A DNA stretch of 41,595 nt. Origin: Verrucomicrobiales bacterium. GTDB taxonomy: Bacteria > Verrucomicrobiota > Verrucomicrobiia > Limisphaerales > CANJXF01. A program made the position numbers and the translations under genes. The stretch's first letter is position 1; every line of letters starts with the position of its first letter. The notes below the pieces were generated by a model. It searched no databases, was not told the origin of the DNA, and saw only the letters and a list, made by a program, of their open reading frames with translations. Location: the NCBI GenBank assembly GCA_947478865.1, contig CANJXF010000040.1, positions 1-41,595 of the forward strand, written 5' to 3'. Positions 17,359 to 25,170 of this stretch are shown here, in pieces.

Positions 17359-17946
17359 ATGATTTTTGAAAAAAAGAAGGTGCGCCAGGAAGTTCGCGGG
17401 CGCCTGCAAAAAATTTCGACGATTGAACGCCAGCAATTATCCGCTAGCGCGTGCGCGCTCCTGGAAAAACAAATCGTCTGGCAACAGTCCAAAACGGTTT
17501 TGTTTTATGCTCCCCTGCCCAGCGAACTCGACGTCTGGCCTTTGCTGGCAGCGGCGCTCGCTTCTGGGAAACTGGTTGCACTGCCAAAATTCGACGAAAC
17601 CGCGAACCATTACTCAGCGTGCGCGATTAAAAATATTGAAACCGGTTTTTCTCTCGGGCAATTTGGAGTCCGCGAACCGAACCCAGGTTGCACCAAGATT
17701 CCCCTGAACCAAGTGGACTTGGCGCTGGTGCCTGGAGTAGGATTCGATCTCTTGGGGCGGCGAATTGGTCGGGGTAGAGGGTTTTATGACCGATTGCTCG
17801 CGCAAATTTCCGGAACGAAATGCGGAGTTGGTTTCGACGAACAAATTGTTGAAGCGATTCCGACCGAACCGCACGACGTTCCTTTAAACTGTATTTTGAC
17901 ACCGACGCGATGGCATGCAGTAAATGCGGACGCGAGGTTTGAATGA
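17359..17946 (+). CDS. 5-formyltetrahydrofolate cyclo-ligase
   Basis: A 195-residue enzyme that converts 5-formyl-THF to 5,10-methenyl-THF using ATP, restoring the folate pool. The basic N-terminal segment (KKKVRQEVRGRL) fits the ATP-binding start of the family, and the signature PGVGFDLLGRRIGRGRGFYD spans residues 125-144. The length is typical. It follows rarA after 11 bases and its stop overlaps the RNase Y start by ATGA, so its translation is coupled to rny. In enterobacteria this gene (ygfA) lies next to 6S RNA, but no such RNA was recognised here. Confidence 0.93.
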   Translation: MIFEKKKVRQEVRGRLQKISTIERQQLSASACALLEKQIVWQQSKTVLFYAPLPSELDVWPLLAAALASGKLVALPKFDETANHYSACAIKNIETGFSLGQFGVREPNPGCTKIPLNQVDLALVPGVGFDLLGRRIGRGRGFYDRLLAQISGTKCGVGFDEQIVEAIPTEPHDVPLNCILTPTRWHAVNADARFE

Positions 17947-19508
17947 CATTTTCCGTTAATACTTTTATCGCTGGAGCAGCCATTTTTCTCATCGGCGCTG
18001 CTTTCGGCTACTGGCTCCTCCGCTGGAAGGAACGCAACCTCCGTGCAGCGCATTCCATTCAGGAAAGGAGCGTGCTTGATGCGGCGCGCGTTAGCGCCGA
18101 TGCCCTCATTCGCGAAGCCCGCCTGACCGCCAATGAAGATGCGCTAAAACTTCGCGAGCAGACCGAACAACTCTTTGCCGCCCGGCGCAAGGAACTGGAC
18201 ACTTCTGAGCAGCGCTTGAACGAACGCGAATCGCTGGTAAATCGCCAACTGGAAAAAGTCCTTCAGGAAGAAAAACTCGTTCGTGGGATGGAGCAGGAAT
18301 GTCGATGCAAGGAGCAATCCATCGAAGTGCTTCGCAAGGAACTTTTAGAATTAAACCTACAGCGCCGCCACGAACTCGAAAAAATTTCTCAGATCAGCCT
18401 GGCCGAAGCGCGTACCAGCCTCTTGAAAGAGGTCGAACTGGATGCATTGCGCGATGCAGGGATTATTACCCGGCATATTCTCGACGAAGCCAAACTCAAG
18501 GCGGAAGAAAAGGCCCGCAAAATCGTCAGCGTGGCGATCCAACGCTACGCCGGAGATCATACTTTTGAAATTTCCACGGCGACAGTTGCCTTGACTGGCG
18601 ACGACATGAAAGGCCGAATCATCGGGCGTGAAGGCCGGAATATTCGCGCCTTTGAAGCAGCCACCGGGATTACAGTATTGATCGATGACACCCCGAATGC
18701 GGTGGTGCTTTCCGGCTTTGATCCGGTGCGACGTGAGATCGCTCGTGAAGCGATGGAGCGATTGATCCTGGACGGCCGAATTCATCCGACGCGAATCGAG
18801 GAAGTCGTTGCTAAAGTCAGCGAGGAAATGGAAGAAACGATTTTGCGCGCCGGCGAGGATGCAGTTTTGAGAGCGGGTCTGCCTCCGATTCATGTCGAGA
18901 TTGTGAAAACGCTCGGACGCCTGCGTTTTCGCCACAGCTTTTCGCAGAACATTTTGGAGCATTCGATCGAGGTGGCTCATCTTATGGGCTTGATGGCGGC
19001 GGAACTTGGCATCGATGTAACGTCGGCCAAACGTGCCGGTCTCCTGCACGATATCGGCAAAGCTGTGAGCCATGAAATTGAAGGCCCGCATGCGATCGTT
19101 GGCGCAGATTTCATTAAGCGCCTTGGGGAATCCGAGGAAATCGTCAACGGAGTAGCTTCACATCACGACGAGGTGCCGCATACTGGTTTGCTTGGAATTC
19201 TAGTCAGCGCCGCTGATGCGATCAGCGCCTCCCGACCAGGCGCCCGTTCAGAAACGATGACGACTTACATCAAACGCGTGGACGCTCTCGAAAATATCGG
19301 GCTTTCGTTCCCTGGTGTGGAGAAATGTTTTGCAGTGCAAGCGGGCCGCGAACTGCGTGTCGTGGTTCAGCCGGACAAGATAGATGACGAAGAATCGTTT
19401 GCTTTGGCCCGGAATATTGCGCGCAAGATCGAAGATGAATTGCAATACCCAGGACAGATTCGCGTAACCGTGATGAGGGAGACGCGATGTGTGGAGTTTG
19501 CTAAGTAA
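17943..19508 (+). CDS. rny: Ribonuclease Y
   Basis: A 521-residue membrane-anchored endoribonuclease that starts mRNA decay. An N-terminal membrane helix (about 7-25) is followed by a long charged coiled coil (30-195), a KH domain with GRIIGREGRNIRAFE at 224-238, and an HD phosphohydrolase domain. The metal-binding residues include His340 (EHSIEVAHL), the pair His369-Asp370 (LLHDIGK) and Asp425 (SAADAIS). Length and domain order match Rny of Firmicutes and many Verrucomicrobia. It is the last gene of the rarA group and is followed by a hairpin. Confidence 0.96.
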   Translation: MTFSVNTFIAGAAIFLIGAAFGYWLLRWKERNLRAAHSIQERSVLDAARVSADALIREARLTANEDALKLREQTEQLFAARRKELDTSEQRLNERESLVNRQLEKVLQEEKLVRGMEQECRCKEQSIEVLRKELLELNLQRRHELEKISQISLAEARTSLLKEVELDALRDAGIITRHILDEAKLKAEEKARKIVSVAIQRYAGDHTFEISTATVALTGDDMKGRIIGREGRNIRAFEAATGITVLIDDTPNAVVLSGFDPVRREIAREAMERLILDGRIHPTRIEEVVAKVSEEMEETILRAGEDAVLRAGLPPIHVEIVKTLGRLRFRHSFSQNILEHSIEVAHLMGLMAAELGIDVTSAKRAGLLHDIGKAVSHEIEGPHAIVGADFIKRLGESEEIVNGVASHHDEVPHTGLLGILVSAADAISASRPGARSETMTTYIKRVDALENIGLSFPGVEKCFAVQAGRELRVVVQPDKIDDEESFALARNIARKIEDELQYPGQIRVTVMRETRCVEFAK

Positions 19509-19515
19509 GTTTAAT

Positions 19516-19543
19516 CCGTTACGAAGAAAACCTTCGTTAACGG
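19516..19543. terminator. Hairpin between the convergent rny and lipoprotein genes
   Basis: CCGTTACGAAG (19516-19526) pairs with CTTCGTTAACGG (19532-19543), with one bulged T and a 5-base loop. It begins 8 bases after the rny stop and overlaps the stop codon of the minus-strand lipoprotein gene. A second copy of CCTTCGTTAA lies at 19544-19553. It lacks a strong T-run, so it is a plausible but unproven bidirectional terminator. Confidence 0.5.
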
Positions 19544-19707
19544 CCTTCGTTAATCCCAGAGGGCATCCCAGTCCAGCCGCGTGGCGTATTCCAAGGGCGG
19601 GAAGAAACGTTTTCCGGTTCTGTGCTGGAGCAACCAGCGAAAACTAAAACAGCTGCGGAGAACGCAAGAATCAACAAACTCAAGGACGAAAATGAACCCG
19701 ACTTCAT
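19537..19707 (-). CDS. Small lipoprotein, 56 residues, function unknown
   Basis: The ATG at 19707 gives a signal peptide (MKSGSFSSLSLLILAFSAAV) ending in the lipobox VFAGC, with the lipidated Cys at residue 26. The mature part is only 31 residues: CSSTEPENVSSRPWNTPRG, then a tail ending INEGR. The open frame continues upstream into the coiled-coil gene, but that extension lacks a signal and is rejected. It starts 1 base after the upstream stop (TAAGATG), which suggests coupled translation. The Trp- and Pro-rich tail looks conserved rather than random. It could be a partner of the membrane-anchored coiled-coil protein. Confidence 0.7.
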   Translation of the reverse strand: MKSGSFSSLSLLILAFSAAVLVFAGCSSTEPENVSSRPWNTPRGWTGMPSGINEGR

Positions 19708-19708
19708 C

Positions 19709-20467
19709 TTAGTAGAGGACTTGATCGCCTTCCATGACTTCAACTTCTTTACCTTTCCAGTCAGGCAAGATGTTGGCCACGCTGCGTTCTGCAGCGACAC
19801 TGGTGATACGAACTTTTGCGACCAGCACTCCACGGCGATTCACGAGCATCTCACCTTTTTCAAGGACGCCTTGTTTTTCGCCAATGTCGAGAACCACGAA
19901 ATCGTACTTAGGATCTACCGCAACGACATTGCCTTTCAAGCCAGCCGGAAGCGGAACCGGACGGTCGGTTCCAATCAAATCATCAATCTTGGCATTCAGC
20001 TTTTTGTTGTCCATCAACAGTATCTTGTTTTCGGCCACGAAAGCGTCCTTTTGCTGGCGGGTGGTTTTCAAATCAGCCACAGTCGCGCGCATTTGATCCG
20101 GAGACAATCCGAGCGCGTCCCAAATAACTAATTTCTGTTGGGCAGAATCACGCTCGCCCTTGGCGGACGTCAACTGACCCGTCAAATCTGTCTTCTGCTT
20201 TTCGAGATCGTCAGCCTTTGCGGTTGCAGTTTGCAAAGCCGTCTTGGTAGTGGCCAACGTGGTTTTGGTTGTCGCGAGATCATCTGCCGTTGATTTAAGA
20301 GTCTTCTTGGTGGACGCCAAATCCTTCTGGGCGACTTCCTTGTCCTTTTTCTCGGCGTCGCGTTCCGTCATGGTGGCCTGCAATTTCTCTTGCACTTTCA
20401 CAAAGCCAATCCCTGCGGCGGCCAATCCAGCGACGATTGCGATAATTAAGCTAATTCGAATCAACAT
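19709..20467 (-). CDS. Membrane-anchored coiled-coil protein with FlgT/MreC-like C-terminal beta domain, function unknown
   Basis: A 252-residue protein. A membrane helix (residues 4-22) precedes a long coiled coil to about residue 165, rich in Lys, Thr, Ala and Asp with heptad-like repeats such as LATTKTTLATTKTALQTATA. The last 85 residues form a compact beta-rich module (GNVVAVDPKYDFVVLDIGEK, then GEMLVNRRGVLVAKVRI). This recalls the C-terminal domain of FlgT and MreC-like scaffolds. It is probably anchored in the inner membrane with the coiled coil outside. It is transcribed ahead of the small lipoprotein. Confidence 0.72.
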   Translation of the reverse strand: MLIRISLIIAIVAGLAAAGIGFVKVQEKLQATMTERDAEKKDKEVAQKDLASTKKTLKSTADDLATTKTTLATTKTALQTATAKADDLEKQKTDLTGQLTSAKGERDSAQQKLVIWDALGLSPDQMRATVADLKTTRQQKDAFVAENKILLMDNKKLNAKIDDLIGTDRPVPLPAGLKGNVVAVDPKYDFVVLDIGEKQGVLEKGEMLVNRRGVLVAKVRITSVAAERSVANILPDWKGKEVEVMEGDQVLY

Positions 20468-20723
20468 GTTGTTTTGAGTGTTAGAATGTAGGTTGAGATT
20501 AATCAGGGACAGACACCTGTGTCAACGCCCTCTTCGCAAACTTCGCTGCGAATTTTTCCAAACCCGAAAATCGGAATTTTCAACCGTCGTTTCAGCCATA
20601 CCGAAGCTTAAAAAACCCAACAAAAAGGCCGATTCCAAAAAATCCATCTCCCTTTCCGCCGTGCGCTTGACTTTCCGCCGGCCCGCGGGACACATTGATT
20701 CTCAACCATGGCGCGCATCGTTA

Positions 20724-20753
20724 TTGATCGGCTTCTCAATATTTTTTTATTAA
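20724..20753 (+). promoter_or_regulatory. Candidate promoter of the amino-sugar operon
   Basis: TTGATC (20724-20729) and TATTAA (20748-20753) are separated by 18 bases and lie in an AT-rich stretch about 90 bases before the EIIC start. Agreement with the sigma-70 consensus is partial. No experimental support exists. Confidence 0.3.
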
Positions 20754-20829
20754 AAAGGCTCATCCACCCCGAGTCCGCATTGATCTTCTGTTGCAGCGCA
20801 TTTCATCAATCTAAAATTTCAACCCAAGC

Positions 20830-20835
20830 AAGGAG
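20830..20835 (+). promoter_or_regulatory. Ribosome-binding site that fixes the GTG start of the EIIC gene
   Basis: AAGGAG lies 5 bases before GTG at 20841, an ideal spacing. The overlapping ATG at 20839 is in another frame that does not encode the permease, so GTG is the start. Confidence 0.7.
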
Positions 20836-20840
20836 TTAAT

Positions 20841-22106
20841 GTGGAAAGAGCGACTGGTTTCCTGAACAAATATCTCGTGCCAGCTCTCACCAAGCTGAGC
20901 GAAAACACCTACTTGTCGGCCATTCGAGCCGGAATGGTATCAATCGTTCCGCTGACCATCATCGGCGGGCTGTTTCTCGTCGTTTCGTATTTGCCGATTC
21001 CTGGTTGGGAAGCGAGAGTAGCACCTTATCTCCAACTTCTGCAAATCCCAGTGACGGCCACCTTTGGTTTGCTCGCGGTGTTCGCCTGCTTTTTCGTCGC
21101 CTACGATCTGGGCAAACAACTCAAGCAGGAAGCCATTGTCAGCGCGACCATGGCGACGGCGGTTTTTTTAATGACGCAGATCAACCTCAAAGACCTGACG
21201 TTTAACATGGATGGCCTCAGTTCAAAGGGGTTATTCACCGCCATTCTCATCGCGCTCATCACGGTGCGTGTTCAGAAATTCTTCACCGATAAAAATTTCG
21301 TCATCAAAATGCCCGACAGCGTGCCCGCCGTTGTCTATGAGTCGTTCGTGTCGCTCACACCGCTATTTTTTCTCGTGGTGGTTTTCTGGCTGATCCGTTT
21401 CGTTTTAGGCGTCGATATTGATCACCTTGTGCAAACCGCTTTCAAGCCTTTGGTTTTCGCGCTGAATACGTTGCCCGGAATTCTCGTTTACGCGTTCCTC
21501 GTGACGATGCTTTGGTCGGTCGGCATCAACGGAGACAATGCCATGGACGCCCTGGTCGCTCCAATTTTCCTGCAATATCTCGCGCTGAACGTCGAAGCGA
21601 TGACACAGCACCAGCCGTTGCCATACATCACGGCCTACGGATTTTTCACGGCCTTTGTCAACGTCGGTGGCACGGGAGCCACGCTCGCTTTGGCGTTGGT
21701 CATGCTCAATTCAAAAGATCCCGGTTATCGCAAAGTCAGCCGCATTTCTCTGCCAACCCAGGTTTTTCAAATCAACGAACCTATTTTCTTCGGTTTCCCG
21801 ATCGTGCTAAACCCGATTTTCATGATTCCCTACATTCTCAATGCACTGATTTTGACGACCGGCAGCTATCTCTTGATGAATTGGGGGTTGATTAACAAAC
21901 CATTTATCAACGTGCCTTGGACCACACCGCCGATCATCGGGCATTATCTCGTGTCCGGGGGTGACTGGAGAGCAGCAGTCTGGGGTCTCGTTTCCATTCT
22001 GATTGCCATGGCGGTTTATTATCCGTTTGCCAAAGCGGCCGAACGACATCGCTTAAAAGCAAACAGCCATGCGCACGCCGAGGCACATACAGCCGTGGTC
22101 AAATAA
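20841..22106 (+). CDS. PTS EIIC-like sugar permease (lactose/cellobiose family) without EIIA or EIIB
   Basis: A 421-residue membrane protein with about ten hydrophobic segments. It resembles EIIC proteins of the CelB/ChbC group (disaccharides such as chitobiose). The conserved FQINEPIFFGFPIVLNP segment, including its Glu, is present near residue 310. Where characterised relatives carry a GIHG-type motif with a conserved His close to the sugar, this protein has WSVGINGDNAM near residue 230, so His appears to be replaced by Asn. No EIIA, EIIB, HPr or EI gene is in the window. Its neighbours are a GH84 enzyme and an ATP-dependent kinase. The protein may therefore move an unphosphorylated beta-GlcNAc sugar; this is inference. 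Its stop overlaps the next start by 1 base (TAATG). Confidence 0.85.
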   Translation: MERATGFLNKYLVPALTKLSENTYLSAIRAGMVSIVPLTIIGGLFLVVSYLPIPGWEARVAPYLQLLQIPVTATFGLLAVFACFFVAYDLGKQLKQEAIVSATMATAVFLMTQINLKDLTFNMDGLSSKGLFTAILIALITVRVQKFFTDKNFVIKMPDSVPAVVYESFVSLTPLFFLVVVFWLIRFVLGVDIDHLVQTAFKPLVFALNTLPGILVYAFLVTMLWSVGINGDNAMDALVAPIFLQYLALNVEAMTQHQPLPYITAYGFFTAFVNVGGTGATLALALVMLNSKDPGYRKVSRISLPTQVFQINEPIFFGFPIVLNPIFMIPYILNALILTTGSYLLMNWGLINKPFINVPWTTPPIIGHYLVSGGDWRAAVWGLVSILIAMAVYYPFAKAAERHRLKANSHAHAEAHTAVVK

Positions 22107-23476
22107 TGAATGCCGATCCATTCATCTGCGGCGTGGCGGAGGGTTTTTACGGCAAACCATGGTCACTTGCCCAGCGCCGCCGGCTCTTGGGATGGATGCA
22201 AAAATGGGGACTCAACACCTATCTTTATGCACCAAAAGATGACCTCAAACACCGGATGCGCTGGCGCGAACTCTACGACGCAACGGAATCCGCCGATCTC
22301 AAATCTCTGATTAACGATTGTCGGGAGCGCGGCATCAAATTCCTTTACGCGCTCGCCCCAGGCTTGGATTTCAGCAAGGCAAATCCGCAGGATGCGCCCG
22401 CGTTGTTTGCGAAGGCGGAGCAGCTTTTGCATTTAGGCTGCGAACATTTTGCCATTCTCTACGACGACCTCGATGTCACTTTGGCTTCTCGCATGGTCGA
22501 AGACCCGGCTTCGGTCGCGCAAGAGCAGGCCGAAACTTCCAACGCATTGCTTGAGGTTTTGGAGAATTCCAGGAAATCGATCAGCCTGATTTTTTGTCCC
22601 ACGCAATATTGCGGGCGCAAAGCGGAACCGTCCGTCGCGGAGTCGCCTTACCTGCGCAAGCTGGGCGAGGCGTTGGACCCGAGAATTGGCTTTTTCTGGA
22701 CGGGTCCGGAAATTGTTTCTGAAACAATCAGCGTGGAATCCATTCGCGAATTGCGCGCCGCCATCCAGCGCAAGCCAACGCTCTGGGACAACATCCATGC
22801 AAACGACTACGATCTACGCCGCATTTACCTCGGGCCTTATTCCGGACGGTCGCTGGACCTGCGCAACGAACTCGCCGGCATCCTGACCAATCCGAACTGC
22901 GAATTCGAAGCCAACTTCATCCCGATCCGCACGCTTGCCACTTACGCCACCGCAAAAGCTAATTACAATCCGCGTGACGCCTTCGAATCCGCTTTGCCAG
23001 AATGGCATCGCGAATGGACAACTGCCGGAACGCCCATCACGCTCAATGAAGTTCGGATGCTGGCCGATTGCTTGTATCTTCCGGATCAATTTGGCGACGG
23101 CGGCAATGCGTCCCTCGCAGCGTTGAAAAAATCGTTCTCTTCCTCGGCGACGTCGGACACCAGCGCCGCCGGGACTTTCCGGGAATTTATTGCTGATTAC
23201 GACGCGTTCTTCCAAAAGATGCCGACGCTGCTCAATCGTGACCTCTTCTACGGTTTGCTCCGGCATGCCTGGGAACTTAACGAGGAACTCCAGTTGCTTC
23301 GGCTGTATCTCGCCTGGCTGGAAAGTAATTCGGCGGACAGCCACAAGTATTTCACACCCCATTTTCGCAAAGGAATTTATCGCGGCGGTTTCGTTGCGAC
23401 ACTGCAAAGATTATTGCCGATGGATGCCGACGGCGGATTCAATCATCGCCTTTCATTAACAGAAAAAAACCTATGA
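22106..23476 (+). CDS. GH84 beta-N-acetylglucosaminidase, O-GlcNAcase catalytic and stalk domains
   Basis: A 456-residue enzyme with no signal peptide, hence cytosolic. Family GH84 removes terminal beta-linked GlcNAc through substrate-assisted catalysis. Motifs in order: CGVAEGFYGKPW (8-19), LNTYLYAPKDDLKHRM (36-51), and the catalytic Asp pair D120-D121 in FAILYDDLD. WDNIHANDYDLRR and NPNCEFEANFIP follow, both strikingly close to animal OGA. After residue 300 comes a helical region (NEVRMLADCLYLP...) matching the OGA stalk, ending RGGFVATLQRLLPMD as in human OGA just before its HAT-like domain. It lacks the extracellular modules of pathogen GH84 enzymes. It overlaps the GNAT gene by ATGA. Substrate is inferred to be an imported GlcNAc conjugate; peptide O-GlcNAc is possible. 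Confidence 0.93.
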   Translation: MNADPFICGVAEGFYGKPWSLAQRRRLLGWMQKWGLNTYLYAPKDDLKHRMRWRELYDATESADLKSLINDCRERGIKFLYALAPGLDFSKANPQDAPALFAKAEQLLHLGCEHFAILYDDLDVTLASRMVEDPASVAQEQAETSNALLEVLENSRKSISLIFCPTQYCGRKAEPSVAESPYLRKLGEALDPRIGFFWTGPEIVSETISVESIRELRAAIQRKPTLWDNIHANDYDLRRIYLGPYSGRSLDLRNELAGILTNPNCEFEANFIPIRTLATYATAKANYNPRDAFESALPEWHREWTTAGTPITLNEVRMLADCLYLPDQFGDGGNASLAALKKSFSSSATSDTSAAGTFREFIADYDAFFQKMPTLLNRDLFYGLLRHAWELNEELQLLRLYLAWLESNSADSHKYFTPHFRKGIYRGGFVATLQRLLPMDADGGFNHRLSLTEKNL

Positions 23477-24096
23477 TTTCCCCACCCTTCAAGCTCCGCC
23501 GCGCTGAACCGCGCGATGAGCCCGCAGCCTACGATATCTGCGTGCAAACCGGCGACAGCGGCCGCGGCGCAGCGCACATCTACAAGGACGACCCTCGCGC
23601 CTTGGGACGAATTTTTGTCGGCCCCTATCTCGCGATGGAACCCGACTTGGCTTACGTGCTGGAAGATGATCAAGGCGTCTGCGGTTACCTGCTCGGCGCA
23701 CTTGATTCGCATCGTTTTCTGGCTGACTACATTTCGAAATGGATGCCGCCAATTCACGCACAATTTCCAGAGCCAACCGGCGATCCCAACACGTGGACTC
23801 CCACGCAAAAACTTTACTACGAATATTATCATCCCGACATGTTCCTCCCCGAACCGATCGATCAATATCCGTCACACGCGCACATCGACATGCTGCCGCG
23901 CGCGCAGGGTCGCGGCATGGGTATCGACATGATGCACACGCTGCTCGAGTCGCTCGCCGCGAAAGGATCGCCGGGCTGCCATCTGGGATTGGGCGAAGAC
24001 AATGCCCGCGCGGAAAAATTTTATCGCAAACTCGGCTTCACCGAACTCGCCCGAAACAAAGGGGTGCTTTATTTAGGTTACCGCTTAAATAAGTGA
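23473..24096 (+). CDS. GNAT-family acetyltransferase homologous to the C-terminal HAT-like domain of O-GlcNAcase
   Basis: A 207-residue cytosolic GNAT protein. Its sequence follows the C-terminal domain of animal OGA: FKLRRAEPRDEPAAYDICVQ, YVLEDDQGVCGYLLGALD, a KWMPPI segment, PSHAHIDMLPR, and AEKFYRKLGFTEL near the end. The acetyl-CoA pyrophosphate loop, RAQGRGMGIDMM at about 137-148 (Q/RxxGxG/A), is intact; in human OGA this loop is degenerate, which is why that domain is called pseudo-HAT. Bacterial stand-alone homologues are known to bind acetyl-CoA. The acceptor is unknown; an amino sugar, peptide or antibiotic is possible. It overlaps the GH84 gene by 4 bases, so translation is coupled. 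Confidence 0.9.
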   Translation: MISPPFKLRRAEPRDEPAAYDICVQTGDSGRGAAHIYKDDPRALGRIFVGPYLAMEPDLAYVLEDDQGVCGYLLGALDSHRFLADYISKWMPPIHAQFPEPTGDPNTWTPTQKLYYEYYHPDMFLPEPIDQYPSHAHIDMLPRAQGRGMGIDMMHTLLESLAAKGSPGCHLGLGEDNARAEKFYRKLGFTELARNKGVLYLGYRLNK

Positions 24097-24159
24097 ACAC
24101 GTTTCATTTTGATTTCGCGCCTTTCCGTTTTGGCGATGCGACACTAGTAATATTCTTTC

Positions 24160-25170
24160 ATGAATCATCAGAGCCTGTTCGTCGGTATTGACGGCGGCGG
24201 CACCCATAGTTATGGCGTCGCCGTGAATGAGGCTGGCCAGGTCCTAGCGACGGCAAAATCTGGCTCGCTAAATTTTCATGGTGGTGGATTGGCTCGTGCC
24301 CGTCGCAGTTTAATAGAACTCGTTCAAGCATTGCGCTCCCAACTTCCCGCTGGCTGCAACTTTGAAAACTTTGTAATCGGCAGCGCGGCGCTGTTTATTG
24401 ATTCGACGGAGGCCGAAAAAGAGGAATTTTGCAGCGGCATCACGCCACTTCCAATCACACGATTGATCGGCGATTGCCTGACGGCTTATCACGGCGCGTG
24501 CCTCAGCCAACCGGGGATTCTGGTGATTGCTGGAACGGGATCGATCATTCTCGTGCGCAACGAAGCGGGCGTTTTTTCGCAGGGCGGAGGTTGGGGCCAC
24601 ATCTTCGGCGACGCCGGTAGCGCATGGTGGATTGCGCTCGAATCCACCAAAGCCGCGATTGCCGACATCGAGGGCTTGGGACCGAAGACCTGCCTCGGCG
24701 CAACCATCTGCCTTTTTTACGGGGTCAAAGAATTAAGCGAAATTATCCCTGTTGTTTACGACGCGAGCTACTCAAAGGATAAATTTGCGGCGCTCGCCAG
24801 ATTCCTGTCCCTGCACGCCTCGAACGACGAGGTGTTTCAGGATGTTTGCCGTCGCGGCGGACGCGACCTGGCCGCGCAAGCGTTAGCCACGGTGAAACGC
24901 GCAAACCTGCAACTCGATCCCTTGCCGCTTTTCCTCGCCGGCAGCGTTTTGGATAAAAATCAATTTGTTCGCGACAGCCTTGTCACTGAGATGAATCGCG
25001 AACGCAGGGTAAAAGTCCTCCATGCGTTGTTGCCTCCGTTGCTCGGCGCCGCACTCCTTGCTCTCGAAGAGGGTGGCGTCACGGCGAAGCCAGAATTAAT
25101 CGAAACCTTGCGTGCCTCGCATCACGAACTCGTCGCAAAAAATCATTCCACACCCAATGAACGCTTTTGA
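24160..25170 (+). CDS. N-acetylglucosamine kinase-like protein (BadF/BadG/BcrA/BcrD ATPase family)
   Basis: A 336-residue cytosolic sugar kinase of the ASKHA fold, similar to NAGK. The phosphate-1 motif GIDGGGTHSYGVAV (9-22), the adenosine/phosphate-2 region VIAGTGSIILV, and GGGWGHIFGDAGSAWW with conserved Gly-Asp are present. It would make GlcNAc-6-phosphate with ATP, the step after GH84 cleavage. It starts 63 bases after the acetyltransferase gene and overlaps the SIS gene start by 14 bases, so it belongs to the same operon. Related members act on glucosamine or MurNAc, so the exact sugar is not certain. Confidence 0.85.
   Translation: MNHQSLFVGIDGGGTHSYGVAVNEAGQVLATAKSGSLNFHGGGLARARRSLIELVQALRSQLPAGCNFENFVIGSAALFIDSTEAEKEEFCSGITPLPITRLIGDCLTAYHGACLSQPGILVIAGTGSIILVRNEAGVFSQGGGWGHIFGDAGSAWWIALESTKAAIADIEGLGPKTCLGATICLFYGVKELSEIIPVVYDASYSKDKFAALARFLSLHASNDEVFQDVCRRGGRDLAAQALATVKRANLQLDPLPLFLAGSVLDKNQFVRDSLVTEMNRERRVKVLHALLPPLLGAALLALEEGGVTAKPELIETLRASHHELVAKNHSTPNERF

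Larger units (their letters stand above)
20468..20840. other. 373-base intergenic region between divergent genes
   Basis: The region lies between the start of the coiled-coil gene (minus) and the amino-sugar operon (plus). It holds the candidate promoter at 20724-20753 and the ribosome-binding site at 20830. A 91-codon plus-strand frame (20478-20753) is basic, has no domain and ends exactly at the candidate -10; it is not called. No repressor operator or RNA structure was recognised. Confidence 0.5.

Noticed and set aside
20478-20753. A 91-codon plus-strand frame before the amino-sugar operon
   Set aside because: Basic and low-information; it overlaps the candidate promoter and has no recognisable motif.
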